64,000 bases of DNA. It comes from WLND01 sp040398845. GTDB lineage: Bacteria; Actinomycetota; Actinomycetes; S36-B12. The stretch covers positions 232,759-296,758 of the forward strand of contig JBBATH010000002.1 in the NCBI GenBank assembly GCA_040398845.1, in the 5' to 3' direction. Positions 24,973 through 34,770 of this stretch are shown piece by piece; the stretch's first letter is position 1, and each line of letters opens with the position of its first letter. A program made the position numbers and the translations under genes. Under the pieces are notes generated by a model, which did not search any database, had not been told where the DNA came from, and saw only the letters and a list, made by a program, of their open reading frames with translations.

Positions 24973-26358
24973 CTAGCCGTGGTGCGGCGGCACATCGGCG
25001 AGCAGTCGATCGTCACTTGAGCCAAAGCCCCCCGCCTCGTCAGACGTCTGATCCGGGAGCAGGTTCACGTCGAGCATCGGCCTCACCCTTCGGGTCGAGC
25101 CCAGGGCCGACAGCGACTCGTCGATGGCACTCGCGATGCTCGCGAGATCACGCTCCTCGATGACAAACGGCGGAGACACCTGCACTGAGCCATCGGCGAG
25201 CATCCGGGTGAGCACCCCACGCTCACGCAATTGCCCAATGAGGCGTGACCCGAAGGTCGGGTCGGCCGAGATAATCTCGGGCTTTACCTGCACCGCACCA
25301 AGGAGCCCGACTCCGGCGCGCACCTCGTGCACCGCATCATGCTGGCTCAACGGTTGCAGCAGTCGTGCCACCAGCGGTTGCAGTTCAACGACCCGTTCGA
25401 TGAGGTGCTCTCGCTCGATGACATCTAGGTTTGCCATCGCGACAGCGGCCGCGGTGGCATGGCCAGAGTAGGTATATCCGTGACGCCACATGACACCTGG
25501 TGAGTTCCAGAAAGGCTCAGCGATACGGCCCGCCACGAGCACAGCACCCATGGGCAGGTAGCCCGAGGTGAGGCCCTTGGCCGTGAGGATGAGGTCCGGG
25601 TCGAGATCCCAGCGAGTGGAGGCAAGGATCGCGCCGACCCGTCCATATCCGGTGATGACCTCGTCCGCCACGAACAGCACTCCGCGGTCGCGGCAGATGG
25701 TGCGCACCTCGTCGAGGTAACCCGCCGGCGGCGCGTACACCCCACCCGCACCGATGACCGGCTCGCAGAAGAAGGCCCCGACCTGCTCGGCACCAAGTTC
25801 ATCTATGACCGCAACAAGTTCGGCGGCACTATCCCATTGAATATTTCGGACGCGACTGTCGAGGTTGCCATGCCCATCGCGATTTGCCGCTATCCCTGCG
25901 AGAGCCGTGCCAGCCATATGCATGCCGTGATACGCCCGGTTGCGGGTGATGATCCAGGTTCTCTCCGGCTGTCCGTTGAGCCACCAGTAGCGTCGAACCA
26001 TCTTCACCGCCGTATCGACAGCATCACTGCCACCCGAGGTGAAGAACACCTTGCAGTCCTTCTGCGGCGACAGCGCGGAGAGCCGGTCCGATAGTCGCAG
26101 GGTCGACTCGGTCGCCTGGTCGCCGAAGTTGGAGTACGCCGCGAGGGTCATCATCTGGGCAGCCGCGGCTTCGGCGAGTTCCTTGCGTCCGTGGCCGACG
26201 CTGTTGAACCACAGGGCGGCCGAGGCGTCGATGAACTCGCGTCCGTCCTTCGTGCGGACCCGAGCGCCCTCTCCTGAGACCACGACCAACTCGTGGCCGT
26301 TCACCGCCGACATGTCGGCGAACGGATGCCAGAAGGTCGTGCTCGACTCATTGATCAC
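24973..26358 (-). CDS. Class III (omega) aminotransferase, PLP-dependent
   Basis: 461 residues. The class III features are SGGSDAVDTAVKMVRRYW, the PLP Asp in VLFVADEVITGYGRVG, and the Schiff-base Lys in LILTAKGLTSGYLPMGAVLV. The N-terminal FWHPFADMSAV is typical of omega-amino acid:pyruvate aminotransferases. The exact amine donor is not clear. The C-terminal 35 residues are an extra polar tail. The GTG start follows TAGCCT by six bases (leaderless) and is divergent from the next gene. Confidence 0.85.
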   Translation of the reverse strand: MINESSTTFWHPFADMSAVNGHELVVVSGEGARVRTKDGREFIDASAALWFNSVGHGRKELAEAAAAQMMTLAAYSNFGDQATESTLRLSDRLSALSPQKDCKVFFTSGGSDAVDTAVKMVRRYWWLNGQPERTWIITRNRAYHGMHMAGTALAGIAANRDGHGNLDSRVRNIQWDSAAELVAVIDELGAEQVGAFFCEPVIGAGGVYAPPAGYLDEVRTICRDRGVLFVADEVITGYGRVGAILASTRWDLDPDLILTAKGLTSGYLPMGAVLVAGRIAEPFWNSPGVMWRHGYTYSGHATAAAVAMANLDVIEREHLIERVVELQPLVARLLQPLSQHDAVHEVRAGVGLLGAVQVKPEIISADPTFGSRLIGQLRERGVLTRMLADGSVQVSPPFVIEERDLASIASAIDESLSALGSTRRVRPMLDVNLLPDQTSDEAGGFGSSDDRLLADVPPHHG

Positions 26359-26364
26359 GAGCTC

Positions 26365-26389
26365 AGGCTAGTCACCTTTGGCGTAGCGT
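26365..26389. promoter_or_regulatory. Divergent leaderless promoters
   Basis: TAGCCT (26370-26365, minus) lies six bases before the aminotransferase GTG. TAGCGT (26384-26389, plus) lies seven bases before the reductase ATG. The two -10 boxes are only 13 bases apart, so the promoters interleave. Confidence 0.55.
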
Positions 26390-26396
26390 CAGCAAC

Positions 26397-27530
26397 ATGA
26401 CTGCTCGAGTGATCCTCTTCGGCGCCACCGGGTACACCGGCCGCCTCACTGCCCATTCCATGGTTCGAGCCGGATTATCACCGGTCCTGGCCGGACGATC
26501 CGCCTCTCGCCTCGCCGAACTCGTCGATGAACTCGCGGTGGTCGGCCCCGAGGGAAGTACGCCAACATGGCAGGTCGCGGACGTCGCTGATGCCGCCAGT
26601 GTGCAGGCCCTCGTGCAGGACCCGTCGGACGTGCTCGTCACGACCGTCGGCCCCTTCACCAGCCTCGGAGACCCCGCCATCAGTGCGGCCATTCACGCTG
26701 GCGCTGCCTACGTCGACTCGACCGGCGAACCGCCATTCATCGAGCGAGTCTTCACCGAGGACCACGTTCGCGCCGTGGCGAGCGGGGCACGGCTGCTCAC
26801 CGCCTTCGGCTACGACTACGTGCCCGGTAATCTTGCCGGCGCTCTTGCCATCGCTTCGGCCCGAGCCTCCGGTTCGACTCCGATTCGCTTGGAAATCGGC
26901 TACTTCGTTCAGGGCACCTTCGCGATGAGCAGTGGCACACGCGCGAGTTCTGCAGGGGTCATGTTCGCCCCGTCCTTCGGATTCCACCACGGCCGGGTTG
27001 AGCCCGAGCGCGCAGCGAAGTCCACGACCACGTTCACTGTCGACGGCCGGTCCCTCGACGCGCTGAGCGTCGGAGGCAGTGAGCACTTCACCCTCCCCCG
27101 CCTCGACCCATCGCTCATCGACATCGGGGTGTACCTCGGCTGGGCAGGGAGTCGCACCAAGGCGGCGGCAAGGGCCGCAGCGGTCGTCAACGGGATCTCC
27201 TCGATTCCCGGTGCCCGCTCTTTGCTCACTGGTATTGCTAGGCGGGCTACGTCCGGGCCAACCGGCAAAGGCCCCGATGAGCAACAGCGCGAGGGCGGAA
27301 GATCGATCGCCGTCGCCCGGGCCTTTGACGAGTCCGGCACCCTCGTCGCTGAGACACGGGTCGATGGTTCAACCCCATACGAACTCACCGCTGACCTCCT
27401 CACGTGGGCGGCTTCGAGGCTCGCGACGCAGATGCCATCGGCCACCGGCGCTCTCGGCCCGGCCGATGCCTTCGGTCTTGACGCATTCATCGAAGGCTGC
27501 CGGGGTATCGGGCTCACCGAGGTCACCTGA
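26397..27530 (+). CDS. Saccharopine-dehydrogenase-like / trans-acting enoyl-reductase-like oxidoreductase
   Basis: 377 residues. An N-terminal Rossmann NAD(P) site, VILFGATGYTGRLTAHSMV, is followed by VLAGRSASRLAEL, TVGPFTSLGDPAI and a YVDSTGEPPFI stretch. These mark the family that includes saccharopine dehydrogenases and the mycobacterial trans-acting enoyl reductase. The substrate is unknown. It is leaderless, with TAGCGT seven bases upstream. Confidence 0.75.
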   Translation: MTARVILFGATGYTGRLTAHSMVRAGLSPVLAGRSASRLAELVDELAVVGPEGSTPTWQVADVADAASVQALVQDPSDVLVTTVGPFTSLGDPAISAAIHAGAAYVDSTGEPPFIERVFTEDHVRAVASGARLLTAFGYDYVPGNLAGALAIASARASGSTPIRLEIGYFVQGTFAMSSGTRASSAGVMFAPSFGFHHGRVEPERAAKSTTTFTVDGRSLDALSVGGSEHFTLPRLDPSLIDIGVYLGWAGSRTKAAARAAAVVNGISSIPGARSLLTGIARRATSGPTGKGPDEQQREGGRSIAVARAFDESGTLVAETRVDGSTPYELTADLLTWAASRLATQMPSATGALGPADAFGLDAFIEGCRGIGLTEVT

Positions 27531-27590
27531 GCGGCGTGCTTCGCGCGTCCACGCATTCGCTTCCGGCGACCACAGCGCTAGTGTCACTGC

Positions 27591-28466
27591 GTGCGTCAGG
27601 ATGAATGGCAGCGTTTGGCCGCCGATCACGCAGACCGCGTCCGGCCATGGGTCGACGCCCGGCTCGCACGGCGAGCAGCAGGTCACAAACACGCTGTTGA
27701 CGATTTCCTCTTCGACTACTACCCGTTTAGCCCCGCCAAGCTCGCCTCCTGGCATCCCGGTTTCGGAGTGGTGCTCGAGGGCCCCGAAGCCCGCAGTTAC
27801 CTCACTCACCCCGGCTACATCGAGGTGGCGGACGGATTCACGGCTGACCCATCGCGACTGACGAGCAAGCGTCCTCGACTGAACCTCGCGATCCGCATCC
27901 TGTCGGGCACCATGTCTCGTCCGGCAATGACCGGGTGCTTTGGGCTACACGAGTGGGCAATGGTCTACGGCCTCACCCAGGGCGAGGTTCGCCACGAAGA
28001 CCTACCCCTTCGGGTCAACCCGGGCACCATCGCTGCCACAGTCGACGACATTGGCCTGCGCTGCACACACATCGACGCCTTCCGCTTCTTCACTCCCGCG
28101 GCCGTCCCACTCAACGGCCTAGAACCGACCCGCGCGACTCAGCCCGACCTTGAGCAGCCGGGATGCCTGCACGCATCCATGGACCTCTACAAATACGCGT
28201 TCTGGTTCTCCCCCTTTGTTCCCAGTGAACTGGTGACCGATTGCTTCGAATTGGCGAGGACTGCAAGGCGGGTTGACATGGCGGCCTCGCCATACGACTG
28301 CGTCGATTTGGGACTCACTCCGATCCGTGTTGAAACTGCTGAAGGACGCCAGCAATATGTTTCTGCGCAACGGGATTTGATGGACCAAGCCGCTCCACTA
28401 CGTGCTCGCTTGCAATCTGTTCTCGTTGGTTTGCAATGTGCTGACAGCAGTTTTGATGGGGGGTGA
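27591..28466 (+). CDS. Protein of the actinobacterial family annotated as 3-methyladenine DNA glycosylase
   Basis: 291 residues. The conserved N-terminal block HAVDDFLFDYYPFSPAKLAS and later FGLHEWAMVY, HIDAFRFFTPAA and DLYKYAFWFSPF match a family carried by most actinobacteria under this name. No HhH-GPD or AlkA motif is visible, so the enzymatic label is uncertain. It is leaderless: TAGTGT lies six bases before GTG 27591. The 3' 150 bases are less GC-rich than the body. Confidence 0.6.
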   Translation: MRQDEWQRLAADHADRVRPWVDARLARRAAGHKHAVDDFLFDYYPFSPAKLASWHPGFGVVLEGPEARSYLTHPGYIEVADGFTADPSRLTSKRPRLNLAIRILSGTMSRPAMTGCFGLHEWAMVYGLTQGEVRHEDLPLRVNPGTIAATVDDIGLRCTHIDAFRFFTPAAVPLNGLEPTRATQPDLEQPGCLHASMDLYKYAFWFSPFVPSELVTDCFELARTARRVDMAASPYDCVDLGLTPIRVETAEGRQQYVSAQRDLMDQAAPLRARLQSVLVGLQCADSSFDGG

Positions 28467-28495
28467 TTGTCAGACCCTGGGGTTAGGTTGGGGTC

Positions 28496-30031
28496 ATGTT
28501 CACGAGGGTTGATCCGCTCACCTGCTCTGCAGGTGTGTTGCTTGCGGAGTTGTCGTGCATGGAGCCGGGTTTGTTGGTGATGTCGTTGTTGCAGTCGGTC
28601 GATGTTGAAGGATTGTCGCCTGACGATGCCGTGACATTTCTGCAGATCCATGAGCGGTGCCGCAGTTGGTGGGAGTCCCAGCAGGTACCCGCGATGGTGG
28701 CCGCTGCAGCGATCGAGCCCCGTATCGATGAATACCGCGTGGTGATCCCGCTGCACGATGAGGCGTCCCTGATCAAGATCTGTGACGTGATCCGTGAGGA
28801 GCTGTCCTGTGCGCTGCGGGTGTCGGCGTCGGCGATGCAAGGCGAGATCGACATGGCACGACTGTTGACGGGGCCTCTCGCTGCGACGTGGCGGTCGTGG
28901 GAGTTGGGGCAGATCACCCGCCGGCACGTCACGGTCATGGTCGAGGCGGTGGGTCGGCTCCCAGGATCCTTGATGCGCGACGACACTGAACGTGCGGAGT
29001 TCACGGTCGCATGCGACCAGTTCCAGGAGCGGGTCCTGACCCGGGCGATCACGGGGACCGTCGCTGATACCCGCCGCGCAGCCAAAGCCGCGATCCTGGC
29101 CATCGACAGCGAGGGACAAGCCCGGCGGCGCGAACGAGCGAAGGGGTCCCGCGACGTATGGATCAGTCCCGACGTCGACGGGTTGAGCCTGCTCATCGCC
29201 ACGATGGCCACCGAAGATGCCCTCGCCGTCATGACCCAAATCAACGCGTCCGCCCACGCCCGCCAGAACACTGCCCGCCAGAACACTGCCCGCCAAAGCG
29301 ATGGGGAGCCTGCGGCTGCGCTGTGTCTGGGTGAGCATCGCGTTCACGCCCTCGCCGCCCTCATCCTCGGCAGTGACCACCCGCCGGTGACGGCACATGT
29401 GAACCTCACCATTGATCTTGCGACCCTGCTGAGCCTGCGCAACGCGACCGCCGATGGCATCACCCCCGGGCAGGTCGACCTCACCGGCGACGGGCCCGTC
29501 TGCGCGACCGTGCTCCGCGACCTCCTCGCCAACCCCGACTGCGCCGTCACCTTGCGCCGCCTCGTCACCGACCCGATCACCGGGCACCTCCTCGACTACG
29601 GCCGCCGCACCTACGCCATCCCCCAACCCCTACGCGACTACATCACCGCCCGAGACACCACCTGCCGATTCCCCGGCTGCAAACGACGATCCGACCTCTG
29701 CCAAATCGACCACGCCCAACCCTGGAACAGCGGCGGCGAAACGAACCCCACGAACCTCGGCGCCCTATGCACCAGACACCACCAACTCAAAACCCACGCC
29801 GGATGGACCATCACCAACAGCGCCCCCGACGGCAGCTGCACCTGGACCTCACCCCAAGGCCGGCAATACGACCACCACCCACCACCCATCGACACCGCCG
29901 CCCAACACGGTCTGAAGGTCAACACCTACCTGCCGAGCATGCTGCGTTGGTTGTTTCTCACCCCGGCAATCGTTCATCCAAGATTTCCTTGGAACTGTAG
30001 AAGAGTTGGCCGCCTGGTCATGGCTGAGTGA
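28496..30031 (+). CDS. DUF222 / 13E12-family protein with C-terminal HNH endonuclease domain
   Basis: 511 residues. Most of the length is the helical DUF222 region (VDVEGLSPDDAVTFLQIHER onwards). The C-terminal HNH motif is complete: CRFPGCKRRSDLC, IDHAQPWNSGGETNPTNLG, ALCTRHHQLKTH. These multicopy actinobacterial genes act like mobile or selfish nuclease genes; the true substrate is unknown. It is leaderless: TAGGTT lies six bases before the ATG. The 3' third uses far more C and A at wobble sites than the 5' third, so the gene may be a mosaic. Confidence 0.85.
   Translation: MFTRVDPLTCSAGVLLAELSCMEPGLLVMSLLQSVDVEGLSPDDAVTFLQIHERCRSWWESQQVPAMVAAAAIEPRIDEYRVVIPLHDEASLIKICDVIREELSCALRVSASAMQGEIDMARLLTGPLAATWRSWELGQITRRHVTVMVEAVGRLPGSLMRDDTERAEFTVACDQFQERVLTRAITGTVADTRRAAKAAILAIDSEGQARRRERAKGSRDVWISPDVDGLSLLIATMATEDALAVMTQINASAHARQNTARQNTARQSDGEPAAALCLGEHRVHALAALILGSDHPPVTAHVNLTIDLATLLSLRNATADGITPGQVDLTGDGPVCATVLRDLLANPDCAVTLRRLVTDPITGHLLDYGRRTYAIPQPLRDYITARDTTCRFPGCKRRSDLCQIDHAQPWNSGGETNPTNLGALCTRHHQLKTHAGWTITNSAPDGSCTWTSPQGRQYDHHPPPIDTAAQHGLKVNTYLPSMLRWLFLTPAIVHPRFPWNCRRVGRLVMAE
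29261..29295 (+). repeat. In-frame 15-bp tandem repeat
   Basis: The unit CGCCAGAACACTGCC occurs twice in full plus CGCCA, inside the DUF222/HNH gene, encoding RQNTA repeats. It probably arose by slippage; copy number may vary between strains. Confidence 0.8.
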
Positions 30032-30256
30032 TGTCGAGGTCATGACCAACACGGTCATCGGACTGTCAGCCATGTTGAACCTCGATAATATCTTCAACCG
30101 GATCGATCTTCCGACCAATCCGGTCGCTCAGGACTGGGAGTCGCTGCGAAACGCAGCCAAGACCGCCTCGGAGCGAGCCGAGATTGACGCCATTTTCTGC
30201 AGGCCCCCCTTCGTCGACTGACGCTGCGCTGCCCGGTGTCATGACCTAGGAGCCGG
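30032..30256. other. Intergenic, no clear gene
   Basis: 225 bases between the DUF222/HNH gene and the phosphoesterase stop. One short plus-strand frame (from 30042, MTNTVIGLSAMLNLDNIFNR onwards) has a natural-looking composition but no start signal or family, so it was not called. Confidence 0.3.
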
Positions 30257-31807
30257 TTACCCGCCTAGCGGGTCCGGCAGGCGCCACACCGTATTTCGTG
30301 CGCCAGCGCTCGAATCTCGCACGTGTCCGTTCGAGCCTCCATCACGAATTCTGTAGTCATTGGCGGCGAGGGCCCGTGAGACGGCGGCCATGCCAACCGG
30401 ATCCGCGAGGGAGTCTCGCCGCCAATCAGCTCCGGCGACGTGATCAACGATGGTGCTCACAATGGCGATCTCTGGGCGTCCCCGGTCGGAGACGCGCACC
30501 AGTTCTACGATCCGGGCCTGCTGCGGCCAGTCGATGATCGAGGCGGTCGTGAATTCCCAAAACCCGCTTGCGTCGTCACCGTGCCAGAGAGCCGCATGAT
30601 GGTGGATGTGCCCAGCCATCCAGGCAATGACATGTGGGTGGCGAAGAAGAAGCTCAACCACCTCTGCCCCGAGCACTCGCCTGCCGCTACCGACCGGTGC
30701 ATAGTCATTGGTAAGCGTCGGCGAGGGGTGATGCGAGGCAATCACCACATAACGACCGACAGCATCGGCCAATTGGCCCGCCAGCCAATCGAATTGGATT
30801 TCGTCAAGTGACCCCTGCCAGCCACCGTTGAGGTTGACAGTGTCAAGCGAAATCAATCGAACGTCTCCGACATCGGTGCTGAAGTAGTTGCAGTCTCGAC
30901 CAGTGAGGGCACGAGCAAAGTCCGTCGGTCCAACCAGCTCACGGCCGGTGTCCGGCACGATCGCAAGACGGGGTGACGATGGCGTGGTCGGGTAATTCGC
31001 TGGCCCGGTCTGCTCAATCGCCTGCGCCGCCTGCATGGGCGAGAAGCTCGGGTCCAGACCGATAATGCGTTCCGAGCCAACGGCCAACGCTCGCGTGACC
31101 GCGTCTGGCGGTACCGTTCCCTGCAGCAGTCCGTCGTGATTCCCGTGAACAGCTATGGATCGCCGGTTGATGCCGGGCGAAACAACGTTGCGACGCGCTG
31201 CCTCCACTAGGCCCGGTATCAGCGGGTAGCCGTATAGGCCGGTCGGTCGATCTGTTGCTTGGCCATTCGGCGGCCCGTCTGGGTGCCAGTAACGATCGTC
31301 CCACCGGTGAGCGCCGGCCGCCCCAACCCAGGAGCTCTCAGTTTCACTCCCACTCCTTGGGGCAATCTCACCACCCTCAATGATGCGTGCGAACCAGTTC
31401 AGTTCGTTGCGCTGCGCGTTGTCCGTAAGGTCGCCAGTGAACACCACTGCATCAACATCGCGCCCTGTCGTTGGCCCTCGGTCTATCGCGTTCACCGCGG
31501 TCACCATGCTGAGAGCAACCTGGACCGTCAGGATTTCCTGCGGCCGGTAGGTGCCGATGTCACCAAGCGCCTCTCGGTAGGGCGAGTCGGAGTCGCCGAA
31601 GCGATCAAGGTACTCGATCCGAGCCGGAGACTCTGCATCACACAGGTGGACGTCGGATACGTGCCAAAGGCAGGCCAGTGGCTCACCGGTGGGAACACGC
31701 TCTTGGTAATCCTCGCCCGGACCCTCGATCAGATTCCGCCACCCACCCGGCTTCTCCTCACCACGAGCGATCGTCACCGCGGTTGTCAGTCTCGGATCGT
31801 CGGTCAT
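30257..31807 (-). CDS. Calcineurin-like metallophosphoesterase (PPA1498 type)
   Basis: 516 residues with the dimetal phosphoesterase motifs: LWHVSDVHLCD, VVFTGDLTDN, AVHGNHDG, VIASHHPSPTL and MAGHIHHH. No signal peptide is seen, so it is probably cytoplasmic. It overlaps the stop of the ABC ATPase gene by 4 bases and is the last gene of a five-gene import operon. This suggests it hydrolyses a phosphate ester brought in by the transporter; the substrate is inferred only. Confidence 0.85.
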   Translation of the reverse strand: MTDDPRLTTAVTIARGEEKPGGWRNLIEGPGEDYQERVPTGEPLACLWHVSDVHLCDAESPARIEYLDRFGDSDSPYREALGDIGTYRPQEILTVQVALSMVTAVNAIDRGPTTGRDVDAVVFTGDLTDNAQRNELNWFARIIEGGEIAPRSGSETESSWVGAAGAHRWDDRYWHPDGPPNGQATDRPTGLYGYPLIPGLVEAARRNVVSPGINRRSIAVHGNHDGLLQGTVPPDAVTRALAVGSERIIGLDPSFSPMQAAQAIEQTGPANYPTTPSSPRLAIVPDTGRELVGPTDFARALTGRDCNYFSTDVGDVRLISLDTVNLNGGWQGSLDEIQFDWLAGQLADAVGRYVVIASHHPSPTLTNDYAPVGSGRRVLGAEVVELLLRHPHVIAWMAGHIHHHAALWHGDDASGFWEFTTASIIDWPQQARIVELVRVSDRGRPEIAIVSTIVDHVAGADWRRDSLADPVGMAAVSRALAANDYRIRDGGSNGHVRDSSAGARNTVWRLPDPLGG

Positions 31808-32871
31808 GACGACATCCTCGACGCGATCGGCGCCGCCGTGAGAACAGTGACCTGACCCACATCATCGCGTAGCCGGACCTGCACACGACTGCCAACTGGA
31901 AACGCGACGGCCTCACTACTTGCGAGGTCGACAAGCAACGGATGGTGCCCGGGCTGGGTGACCACGAGTCTGGTCATAGGTCCGAGGAACGAGGTCGACT
32001 CGATCGTCCAGAGCCCGGTATCGCTTCCATCAAGGGCAATGTGCTCAGGGCGCACGGCGACAATTCCCTCAGTGCCCGCCGTACCAGCCTCGTTACCAAT
32101 CACTGTCCGGTTCAGCACCTGCCATCGGTCACTTTGCAGTGCTATCGCGGGAAGTTGGTTGACGGTGCCGATGAAGCTGGCAACGAAGGAGTTCGCCGGG
32201 CGCTCATACAGTTCGCGAGGAGGCGCGAGTTGCTCCAGACGCCCATTGCTCATGACGCCGACGCGATCCGCGATCGCCAGAGCCTCGTGCTGGTCATGCG
32301 TCACGAATACGGTCGTCACGCCGATATCCAACTGAAGCCTGCGAATTTCATCGCGCAACGTCTCACGCACCTGTGCATCGAGTGCCGAAAGTGGCTCGTC
32401 CAGAAGAAGGACTCGAGGTGCCGTGGCAATCGCGCGAGCCAGCGCGACTCGTTGCCGTTGGCCACCGGACATCTGGTGCGGATACTTGTCGGCATGAGCT
32501 TGCAGGCGAGTGACGTCAATCATTCGGTCCACGATTGAGCGGCGCTCAGCCGCATCCTTCTTTTGGACCTTCAGTCCGAACTCGATGTTCTGTCGAGCCG
32601 TCATATTTGGAAAAAGACTGTAGTCCTGGAAGACCATGCCAAATCGACGTCGCTCCGGTGGATCGTCAGAAATATCAAGTCCCTCAACCGAAACGCGACC
32701 TCCATCAGCCTTCTCTAGTCCAGCCAAGATTCGCAGCGCGGTGGTCTTCCCGCAGCCGCTCGGTCCGAGCAGGCAGACAAGTTCACCTGATCTGATCCGC
32801 ACGGTGAAATCCTCCAAGGCCACCGATGACCCGAAAGCCTTGCGAATACCCACCATTTCGACGGTCGCCAT
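31804..32871 (-). CDS. ABC transporter ATP-binding protein (Fe3+/spermidine/phosphonate class)
   Basis: 355 residues: Walker A LGPSGCGKTTALR, Q-loop VFQDYSLFPNM, signature MSGGQRQRVALARAIA, Walker B RVLLLDEPLSALD and the switch His in FVTHDQHEAL. Residues about 240-350 form the TOBE regulatory domain (VRPEHIAL). It drives import with the two permeases encoded upstream. It follows the second permease by 8 bases. Confidence 0.92.
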   Translation of the reverse strand: MATVEMVGIRKAFGSSVALEDFTVRIRSGELVCLLGPSGCGKTTALRILAGLEKADGGRVSVEGLDISDDPPERRRFGMVFQDYSLFPNMTARQNIEFGLKVQKKDAAERRSIVDRMIDVTRLQAHADKYPHQMSGGQRQRVALARAIATAPRVLLLDEPLSALDAQVRETLRDEIRRLQLDIGVTTVFVTHDQHEALAIADRVGVMSNGRLEQLAPPRELYERPANSFVASFIGTVNQLPAIALQSDRWQVLNRTVIGNEAGTAGTEGIVAVRPEHIALDGSDTGLWTIESTSFLGPMTRLVVTQPGHHPLLVDLASSEAVAFPVGSRVQVRLRDDVGQVTVLTAAPIASRMSS

Positions 32872-32879
32872 TACTTCTC

Positions 32880-33746
32880 CTACATCCCAGCAGTATGAAC
32901 GGTGAGGCCCCGGCGCCGAAGCGAACGGACGACGAGTCCTAGGGCGAGAGCAGTCAGGATCATGACGATCAGGGCCAGAGCCAGACCGCCGCGCGGATCA
33001 CCGCGCTGGTAGTTGACCATCTCGGTTGGAAGCGTGGTCTTGAGGAGAAGTGACGCAAACGCGAATTCACCGAGGACCATCGCGGCGGTAAGCGCCGACG
33101 CTGCTGCAATAGCTGCACCGATGTTCGGGATGATGACGCGAGCGATGATCGTCGTGAGTGATGCGCCCATCGTCCGGGCGGCTTCATACAGGGTCCGAGC
33201 ACTGATGGCCTGGAGCCCTGCGTCGAGTGCCCGATAAGTGAACGGCATCGCCCAGAGCGCGTAGAACGGAACGAGGCTGAAGTCGCTCGCAAGGAACCAC
33301 GGAACCGCGGCGCGGAACGTGGCGGCAACGCCGACCACGAGGGCAATGGGCGGAATCACCCACGGCAGCAGGGTCACCGCGCTGAGGACTGGGCGCAGCC
33401 TCGGGTTGTGCACTTCAGTGATGATGGCCAGTGGAAGAAGGAGTGCCAGATTCAGAGCAATGGCGAACACAACGAGAAGGACACTCGTCTTCGTCGCGGA
33501 AATGATGCCCGGGTCAGAAAGAGCCGTCCAAAGTCCGGAAAATGACCACCCCTCAAGCAGTTTCTCGGGCGTGAGGAGCGCCATCGGCACATTCTGAAAT
33601 GCAAAGCGGGCCATAGCAAGCATCGGGACGAGGAAATACAACGCGACGATGACGAGGAAAGCGGACGTAACCACGGATGCGGGACGAACACTGCGCCAGC
33701 GAGCATGGCGCGGTACGTCTGCTGGCGGTGCGGCGTTCTTGCTCAC
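32880..33746 (-). CDS. ABC transporter permease, second subunit
   Basis: 288 residues with six hydrophobic spans. The EAA loop reads LYEAARTMGASLTTIIARVI. GTG 33746 overlaps the first permease stop (GTGA), which excludes a much longer upstream frame. It forms the membrane channel with the other permease. Confidence 0.9.
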   Translation of the reverse strand: MSKNAAPPADVPRHARWRSVRPASVVTSAFLVIVALYFLVPMLAMARFAFQNVPMALLTPEKLLEGWSFSGLWTALSDPGIISATKTSVLLVVFAIALNLALLLPLAIITEVHNPRLRPVLSAVTLLPWVIPPIALVVGVAATFRAAVPWFLASDFSLVPFYALWAMPFTYRALDAGLQAISARTLYEAARTMGASLTTIIARVIIPNIGAAIAAASALTAAMVLGEFAFASLLLKTTLPTEMVNYQRGDPRGGLALALIVMILTALALGLVVRSLRRRGLTVHTAGM

Positions 33747-34603
33747 GACCGCGTCCACGTGAGCGTGCGGCGCTGCAGCAACGTCATGGTGATGAGGCTC
33801 GCCATGAGTAGGACGATCACCCAGGCAACGATTGCGTTGCCAAGATCCTCTTCCCCCGTGATCACGTTGCCCTGCATGAGAAACCGGATCTGTAGCGGCA
33901 CGAGGGCCCCACTGGGATTGAGGACGTAGACCGTGGCGTACGCGGTGAACGCATTGACGAACAACAGGAGGACGCCACCCAACGCAGCGGGTGCGAGGAG
34001 CGGGAAGACGACGGACCTCCAGTAGCGAAATGCACTGCTCCCCGTGATCGCCGCCGCCTCTCGCCACGTATCGCGCAGCCCGTTCACCGCGGGCATCGTG
34101 ACGAGGAACATGAGTGGAATCTGGAAGTAGAGGTAGACCACGACGAGTCCCCAGAATCCGGTCGGGGAGATCCCGTAGTCGCCGGCATTGATGCCGAAGC
34201 CCTTGAGGATTTTCGTGAGAAATCCCTGCGCGCCAATCGTGGCAATAAAGGCGAAGGCAAGGGCAACTCCGCCAAGTTGGGAGGCAACCGCTGACCATGA
34301 GTCGAGGGTGGGCCGCAGCCACGCAGGCCTGCGCAAGGACTTGACCGTCAGCGCGAGGAGCAATCCAATGACACCGCCGATGAGGGCGCTGGTGCCAGAG
34401 AGCGTAATCGAGTTGATGAAGCCGGTTCGATAGGTGCCGGAGAGCGCTCGCGCCATTGCGTCGAAGCCCAGCGTGCCACCAGGGGTCACCGCCTTATAGA
34501 GGACGACCAGCGTCGGGTAGAGAAGGAAGAGCCCTACGAATGCAGCGAAAGGAATGAGGACGAGACTCGCGTTGCGAAGCCCTCGACGGGGGGACGATTG
34601 CAT
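33743..34603 (-). CDS. ABC transporter permease, first subunit
   Basis: 286 residues, six membrane helices, EAA loop REAAAITGSSAFRYWRSVVF. The start is fixed by an almost perfect Shine-Dalgarno, AAGGAGGTGA, ending three bases before ATG 34603. A strong hairpin separates it from the substrate-binding-protein gene, so the transport core is probably made in lower amounts than the binding protein. Confidence 0.9.
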   Translation of the reverse strand: MQSSPRRGLRNASLVLIPFAAFVGLFLLYPTLVVLYKAVTPGGTLGFDAMARALSGTYRTGFINSITLSGTSALIGGVIGLLLALTVKSLRRPAWLRPTLDSWSAVASQLGGVALAFAFIATIGAQGFLTKILKGFGINAGDYGISPTGFWGLVVVYLYFQIPLMFLVTMPAVNGLRDTWREAAAITGSSAFRYWRSVVFPLLAPAALGGVLLLFVNAFTAYATVYVLNPSGALVPLQIRFLMQGNVITGEEDLGNAIVAWVIVLLMASLITMTLLQRRTLTWTRS

Positions 34604-34690
34604 GGTCACCTCCTTCGTCGCGAGCCTATTGATCTGAATTGAGCAGGATCCGGGTTGAACATAACTCGGGGAGGTTGTGCACCTGCGCGA

Positions 34691-34724
34691 CCGGGTGGGA
34701 CGCGACATTCCGCGTCCCACCCGG
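34691..34724 (-). terminator. Intercistronic hairpin between binding-protein and permease genes
   Basis: CCGGGTGGGACGCG and CGCGTCCCACCCGG are a perfect 14-bp inverted repeat around ACATTC. There is no T-tract. The position fits partial termination or mRNA stabilisation after the substrate-binding-protein gene. Confidence 0.65.
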
Positions 34725-34770
34725 CATCACGCTCATGCAATCGAGCCCGAATGCAATGGTGCAATGGTGC

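Noticed and set aside
29261..29295. Possible CRISPR-like repeat
   Set aside because: A 15-bp back-to-back tandem repeat within a coding frame, with no spacers.
28187..29626. A 479-codon minus-strand frame over the DUF222 gene
   Set aside because: Antisense to a gene with clear domains and a leaderless promoter; composition (many Asp/Gly/His/Arg) is typical of a shadow.
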